Assembly: GCA_045660325.1 (NCBI GenBank)
Contig: JAZRDO010000003.1
Coordinates: 21,290-85,289 of the forward strand
Reading direction: 5' to 3'
Length of the DNA: 64,000 nucleotides
Source: SVTX01 sp045660325
GTDB lineage: Bacteria; Bacillota; Clostridia; Oscillospirales; CAG-272
Both the position numbers and the translations under genes were made by a program. How positions within the stretch are numbered: the stretch's first letter is position 1; every line of letters starts with the position of its first letter. Under the pieces are notes generated by a model. The model was given only the letters and a program-made list of their open reading frames with translations, did no database searches and was not told where the DNA came from. Below, in pieces: positions 60,036 to 64,000 of the stretch.

Positions 60036-60590
60036 ATGATGAGAATAATCACGGGAAAATCCCGTGGAGTTAAGCTTTTGACTCTTGAGGGCACAAATAC
60101 CCGCCCGACGAGTGAAAGAGCAAAGGAAGCGGTATTTTCCATGCTCAGCTTTGATATTGAGGGCAGGGATATCCTTGATCTATATGCAGGCTCCGGACAA
60201 ATGGGCCTTGAGGCGCTTTCAAGATATGCCGCGAGCGCGACCTTTGTTGATAATTCAAAGGAAGCTATAGATATTATCAATAAAAACATAATAAAAACCA
60301 AGCTTATTGACGGCGCGAGAGTCATTAAGAGCGACGTGAACGACTTTTTAAAGCGCGCCCGCGGCCAGTTTGATATTGTCTTTATTGATCCGCCGTATGC
60401 TCTCCGTGCGGTTTGTCCTGCGCTTGAGCTTATGCTTGCGAAGGATCTTTTGAAGCCGACCTCGATAATAGTTTGTGAGAGCGAGGAAGAGGATATTTTT
60501 GAGAATCATTCCGATTTAGCGGAAAAGTTTGAGGTCGTAAGACGTGCAAAATACGGTATGGCGCACGTTACACTTTTGAAATTAGTATAA
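60036..60590 (+). CDS. rsmD: 16S rRNA (guanine966-N2)-methyltransferase RsmD
   Basis: 184 residues. MRIITGKSRGVKL, the RPTSERAKEAVFSML block, LDLYAGSGQMGLEAL and the DPPY motif in FIDPPYAL identify RsmD. It starts one base after the uvrC stop. rsmD-coaD is the common order. Confidence 0.95.
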   Translation: MMRIITGKSRGVKLLTLEGTNTRPTSERAKEAVFSMLSFDIEGRDILDLYAGSGQMGLEALSRYAASATFVDNSKEAIDIINKNIIKTKLIDGARVIKSDVNDFLKRARGQFDIVFIDPPYALRAVCPALELMLAKDLLKPTSIIVCESEEEDIFENHSDLAEKFEVVRRAKYGMAHVTLLKLV

Positions 60591-60603
60591 TTTGAGGTAA
60601 AAA

Positions 60604-61110
60604 ATGAAAGCATTGGTACCTGGTAGCTTTGACCCGATTACACTCGGACATGTGAATATTGCTGAACGGGCAAGCAAACTGTTCGATAAGGTTTACGTTG
60701 CCGTAATGAATAACGATTCTTCAAAATACGATAAGACGCTTAAGTCAAAGACGTATATGTTTACTCCTGAGGAGAGAGTTGAGCTTGTAAGACTTTCCAT
60801 TTCACATATCAAGAATGCCGAGGCTATTTATTTTGACGGAATGCTTATTGACGCTTGTGACGAGCTTGAGGCATACGCGGTGGTGCGTGGAGTAAGAAAC
60901 GCGAAGGATCTTGAATACGAGCTTATACACGCTAATTGGAATAAAGAGCACAATCCTAAGATAGAGCCTATGTTTATACCTGCCGATCCGAGCTTTGACG
61001 GTATAAGCTCTACCGTAGTCAGAAAAATAATTGAAGAAAATACGGATATACATGCCTTGAACGGTAAATTGCACCCAAAGGCAATTGAATATTTAAAGAA
61101 TAGAAAATAA
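60604..61110 (+). CDS. coaD: Phosphopantetheine adenylyltransferase
   Basis: 168 residues. Fourth step of CoA synthesis. GSFDPITLGHVNIAERA holds the TxGH motif, RGVRNAKDLEYE and the ISSTVVRK end are normal. Ribosome site TTGAGGTAAAA. Follows rsmD by 13 bases. Confidence 0.96.
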   Translation: MKALVPGSFDPITLGHVNIAERASKLFDKVYVAVMNNDSSKYDKTLKSKTYMFTPEERVELVRLSISHIKNAEAIYFDGMLIDACDELEAYAVVRGVRNAKDLEYELIHANWNKEHNPKIEPMFIPADPSFDGISSTVVRKIIEENTDIHALNGKLHPKAIEYLKNRK

Positions 61111-61126
61111 GAGAGGAGGGAAAATT

Positions 61127-62200
61127 ATGCAGTATATGAACGCGGATAAAAATTACAGGTCCTTATGTAATAGAATCGGTGCGGCACTTTTGATGTTTTA
61201 TGTCATATTTAACGGTTTTTCTGCCGGAATAGTAACTGCGCAGGAATTTATCGGTATGATTTTCCCGAGCGATCTTATTGATACGGTCCTCTCGCTTGCA
61301 TATTACGCGTCGTACCTTTTTGCCTTTATGTTTCCTGTGCTTTTCTTTAAGCTGATATCAAAAAAGCATCCTTTCCCCGATATGAAGCTTAATTTTAAGC
61401 TGACAAAAGAGCTTTGGCTTATAATCCCTGCGGCGCTTGGAATTAATTTCCTTATGGCCGAAATTAATTTTTTGGTGTTGGCACCCATTGATTTCGATCA
61501 GATTGTCTCAATGCCCGTTCCCGAAAAATATCACGCGTATAATTTTATTCTTGATACGATAGGAACGGCAATGGTTCCTGCATTTTGTGAGGAATTCCTT
61601 TTCCGCGGACTTATTTTGTGCTCGCTCTTGCCTTACGGTAAAAAGACTGCCATTTACGGAAGCGCCGTGCTCTTTGGTCTTATGCACCAAAATCCCGGAC
61701 AGATCATTTATACAGTTGTTCTCGGTATTATTCTTGGGTATATGGTTGTCGAGACGGGCTCCATTTGGGGCGGAATAATTCTTCATTTCCTTAATAATTT
61801 TATAAGTGTCGTGATGGCGGCGTTTGTGTATGCTTTCCCCGAGGAAATCGGTAATGCCATATATAGTAGTATTTTCGGAATTGTTCTGATTGGTGGACTT
61901 TTGATCAGTGTATTTTTGATTATTCTTCACTCAATGCGACACGTAAAGAAAAAGAAGCAAAGAAAAGCGGAGTCTATCCGAACGATACCTGATAAAACTT
62001 ACGTTGACGGTCTTTTAGGTGTTGATAGCTTTCAGAGACAGGATGAAAATAGCAAGTATGTGCTTTCCAAAAAATATTCGCGTCGCGGATTTTTCGCGCC
62101 ATTAAATCTTGTGTTTATGATACTTGCAGTTTGTAATATGATATCCTTGCTTGCTGCGGCGATTCTTATGAAATTAGGTGTTTTAAATGGACTTTTATAA
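61127..62200 (+). CDS. CPBP family intramembrane glutamic endopeptidase
   Basis: 357 residues, eight or so helices. The CPBP/Abi motifs are present: EEFLFRGLIL (EExxxR), FGLMHQN and HFLNNF. Related proteins process prenylated or bacteriocin-type substrates or act as immunity factors; the substrate here is unknown. The last coding bases overlap tadA by 14. GAGAGGAGGG precedes the ATG. Confidence 0.87.
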   Translation: MQYMNADKNYRSLCNRIGAALLMFYVIFNGFSAGIVTAQEFIGMIFPSDLIDTVLSLAYYASYLFAFMFPVLFFKLISKKHPFPDMKLNFKLTKELWLIIPAALGINFLMAEINFLVLAPIDFDQIVSMPVPEKYHAYNFILDTIGTAMVPAFCEEFLFRGLILCSLLPYGKKTAIYGSAVLFGLMHQNPGQIIYTVVLGIILGYMVVETGSIWGGIILHFLNNFISVVMAAFVYAFPEEIGNAIYSSIFGIVLIGGLLISVFLIILHSMRHVKKKKQRKAESIRTIPDKTYVDGLLGVDSFQRQDENSKYVLSKKYSRRGFFAPLNLVFMILAVCNMISLLAAAILMKLGVLNGLL

Positions 62201-62651
62201 TGAATATATGAAATTGGCGCTTGACGAAGCTAAAAAGACGGTCAAGAGTCAGGACGTGCCCATAGGCGCGGTGATTGTGAAAAACGGCGAGGTAATCGCT
62301 ACGGGATATAACGAAAGGGAAGCAAACGGGGATTCCACCGCGCATGCGGAGATTCAGGCGATAAGATCCGCCTGCCAAAGACTTGGCGGCTGGCATCTTG
62401 ATTCCTGCGAGCTTTACGTTACGCTTGAGCCCTGTCCTATGTGTATGGGCGCTATCGTTAACTCCCGAATAAAGCGCGTCGTATACGGAGCTAAGGACTC
62501 TAAAGCCGGCGCTTGCGGAAGCGTATTCAACTTTAACGATTATCCTTTAAACCATAAGCCCGAAATTGTAGGCGGCGTTATGGAGGATGAGGGCAGAGAG
62601 CTTCTTTCGGATTTCTTTGCAAAGAAAAGAGAAGAAAAAAGGAATAAATGA
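62187..62651 (+). CDS. tadA: tRNA-specific adenosine deaminase TadA
   Basis: 154 residues. Converts A34 to inosine in tRNA-Arg. Zinc site HAEIQAI with the catalytic Glu and PCPMCMGAI, typical end KPEIVGGVMEDEGRELLSDFF. Starts inside the CPBP gene, so translation is coupled. Terminator follows. Confidence 0.94.
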   Translation: MDFYNEYMKLALDEAKKTVKSQDVPIGAVIVKNGEVIATGYNEREANGDSTAHAEIQAIRSACQRLGGWHLDSCELYVTLEPCPMCMGAIVNSRIKRVVYGAKDSKAGACGSVFNFNDYPLNHKPEIVGGVMEDEGRELLSDFFAKKREEKRNK

Positions 62652-62655
62652 AAAT

Positions 62656-62687
62656 AAACCTCGTCTTGTATAAAGACGAGGTTTTTG
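62656..62687 (+). terminator. Terminator of uvrC-tadA
   Basis: AACCTCGTCTT and AAGACGAGGTT pair around a five-base loop, followed by TTT. Confidence 0.9.
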
Positions 62688-62700
62688 TATGTTTGCTCAT

Positions 62701-62731
62701 AAAAAATCCCCCCGTATAACGGGAGGATTTT
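62701..62731 (-). terminator. Terminator of pckG
   Basis: ATCCCCCCGT and ACGGGAGGAT pair around ATA with one weak pair; on the minus strand TTTTTT follows. Confidence 0.88.
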
Positions 62732-62743
62732 ATTTGTTTTAAT

Positions 62744-64000
62744 TTATGCCTTAAGTCTTGCTTCAAGTGCAGCAAGCTCGTCGTACATAGTAGCGGGAAC
62801 TCTTGCGCCAACCTGTGCGTAGAAGTCCTTGATGTTTGCAACATCCTCAAGCCAAGAAGCCTTGTCAACGGAGAGAAGGTCGCGGATAGTGTCAAGTGTG
62901 ATGCCCTCAAGTCCTTCGATGCAAATGTCCTCAGCATTGGGGATATAGCCGATAGGAGTGATGTTAGCGTCAACCTTACCTTCGCAACGGTCGAGGATCC
63001 ACATAAGAACTCTCATGTTGTCGCCGAAGCCGGGCCAGATGAAGTGACCTTCGTCATCAGTTCTGAACCAGTTAACGTGGAAGATCTTGGGAGGATTGGG
63101 GATGAGTGTACCCATTCTGAGCCAGTGTGCCCAGTAGTCACCCATATCGTAACCTACGAAGGGACGCATAGCCATAGGATCGCGACGAACTACGCCAACT
63201 GCGCCTGCAGCTGCAGCTGTTGATTCGGAAGCCATAATGGAGCCGATGAATGCGCCGTTCTGCCAAGATGTGGACTGGTAAACGAGGGGAGCAGTCTTAG
63301 CGCGTCTGCCGCCGAATACGATAGCGGAGATAGGAACGCCTGCAGGATTAGCAAATTCAGAGGAAATGCAAGGACAGTTGATAGCCTTTGCAGTAAATCT
63401 GGAGTTGGGATGAGCGCCGCAAGTGGACTTATCCTTCTTATCGAACTTTGTGCAGTCCCAAGGATTGCCCTTCCAGTCGATAGCGTTACCGGGTGTAGGA
63501 GGATTGTTGTCGAGACCTTCCCACCAAACTGTATTGCCAGCAGTGTTGTGAACAACGTTTGTGAAGATTGTATCCTTCATGCAAGTGTAAAGAGCGTTGG
63601 GATTGGACTTTTCGTTAGTACCGGGAGCAACACCGAAGAAACCGTTTTCGGGGTTAACTGCCCAAAGTCTTCCGTCTTCGCCAACTCTGAGCCAAGCGAT
63701 ATCGTCGCCTACGCAGAATACCTTGAAGCCCTTCTTAGAGTAGAATTCGGGGGGAATAAGCATTGCGAGGTTTGTCTTACCGCAAGCAGAGGGGAATGCA
63801 GCGCAAACGTACTTTGTTTCGCCGTCGGGGTACTGAACGCCGAGGATGAGCATATGCTCAGCCATCCAGCCTTCCTTACGACCGAGGAAGGAAGCGATAC
63901 GGAGCGCGAAGCACTTCTTACCGAGAAGAACGTTTCCGCCGTAACCGGAGTTAACGGACCAGATAGCATTTTCTTCAGGGAAGTGAACGATGTATCTGTT
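62744..64000 (-). CDS. pckG: GTP-dependent phosphoenolpyruvate carboxykinase, 3' part only
   Basis: The frame stays open to the right edge, so 418 C-terminal residues are seen. The reaction is oxaloacetate plus GTP to phosphoenolpyruvate, CO2 and GDP. FPSACGKTNLAMLIPPEF is the GTP-type signature with the reactive Cys of the hinge loop, followed by GDDIAWLRVGEDGRLWAVNP and NCPCISSEFANPAGVPISA; ATP-type enzymes look quite different. Strong codon bias (AAG, CTT, GGT) suggests high expression, fitting a fermentative PEP/oxaloacetate node. Confidence 0.96.
   Translation of the reverse strand, partial: NRYIVHFPEENAIWSVNSGYGGNVLLGKKCFALRIASFLGRKEGWMAEHMLILGVQYPDGETKYVCAAFPSACGKTNLAMLIPPEFYSKKGFKVFCVGDDIAWLRVGEDGRLWAVNPENGFFGVAPGTNEKSNPNALYTCMKDTIFTNVVHNTAGNTVWWEGLDNNPPTPGNAIDWKGNPWDCTKFDKKDKSTCGAHPNSRFTAKAINCPCISSEFANPAGVPISAIVFGGRRAKTAPLVYQSTSWQNGAFIGSIMASESTAAAAGAVGVVRRDPMAMRPFVGYDMGDYWAHWLRMGTLIPNPPKIFHVNWFRTDDEGHFIWPGFGDNMRVLMWILDRCEGKVDANITPIGYIPNAEDICIEGLEGITLDTIRDLLSVDKASWLEDVANIKDFYAQVGARVPATMYDELAALEARLKA

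Overview
The window comes from a low-to-mid GC Bacillota genome, most likely an uncultured gut-type member of class Clostridia (Oscillospirales or a neighbouring order). The evidence is an endospore gene set (sigG tail, ylbJ, yqfC, yqfD), an ispH-S1 ribosomal protein fusion typical of Clostridia, a large SRP RNA directly in front of dnaX-ybaB-recR, a T-box in front of valS, a seryl-phosphorylatable HPr, and housekeeping promoters that are almost all TTGACA-17-TATAAT. Nearly all of the window is ordinary chromosomal core. The exception is an accessory island at about 40.16-43.74 kb.

Layout. 0-5.4 kb: 3' end of sigG facing a leftward five-gene run murE-SDR-prmC-ddl-radC (wall precursors, release-factor methylation). 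5.4-20.3 kb: acetyltransferase and deacetylase, tmcAL, a DUF5685/DnaJ/membrane operon, rbsK-nudix, tcdA, yceD-rpmF, a D-amino-acid transaminase-like gene, dusB plus an odd winged-helix regulator, a large glycosidase-like protein and an SH3 lipoprotein. 20.4-26.5 kb: polA, an orphan PTS IIC, an anion permease, proC. 26.6-35.3 kb: SRP RNA-dnaX-ybaB-recR, then rpiR-FAD protein-cmk-plsC-ispH/S1. 35.3-40.1 kb: HAD phosphatase, DUF4349 lipoprotein, T-box and valS.

40.16-43.74 kb: an island between the valS promoter and a tRNA-Thr gene. On the + strand it holds whole and broken reading frames resembling phage MuF-C/PBECR (barnase-EndoU-colicin E5/D-RelE-like) nuclease toxin domains. On the - strand, nested in the 3' tails of those frames, I count seven units of one design: a sigma-A promoter, a predicted +1 on the first base of a long terminal stem, 60-78 nt of structured RNA with inner hairpins, and usually a U-run right after the closing stem. 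The primary sequences differ almost completely but the architecture is the same. The + frames are decayed while all seven RNA units look intact. I do not recognise this system. A working idea is an array of small-RNA partners or immunities for the adjacent nuclease toxins.

43.8-64 kb: tRNA-Thr, ylbJ, then yqfC-yqfD-phoH-ybeY-unknown-era-recO-decarboxylase; yajC; rimM-trmD-O-antigen-ligase-like operon; HPr; uvrC-rsmD-coaD-CPBP protease-tadA; and the 3' part of pckG running off the right edge. Other points of note are a Pro in place of the last His of the ValRS HIGH motif, an Asn in place of Arg in the MurE DNPR motif, and an internal ribosome-binding site plus promoter that could yield free S1 from the ispH-S1 gene.
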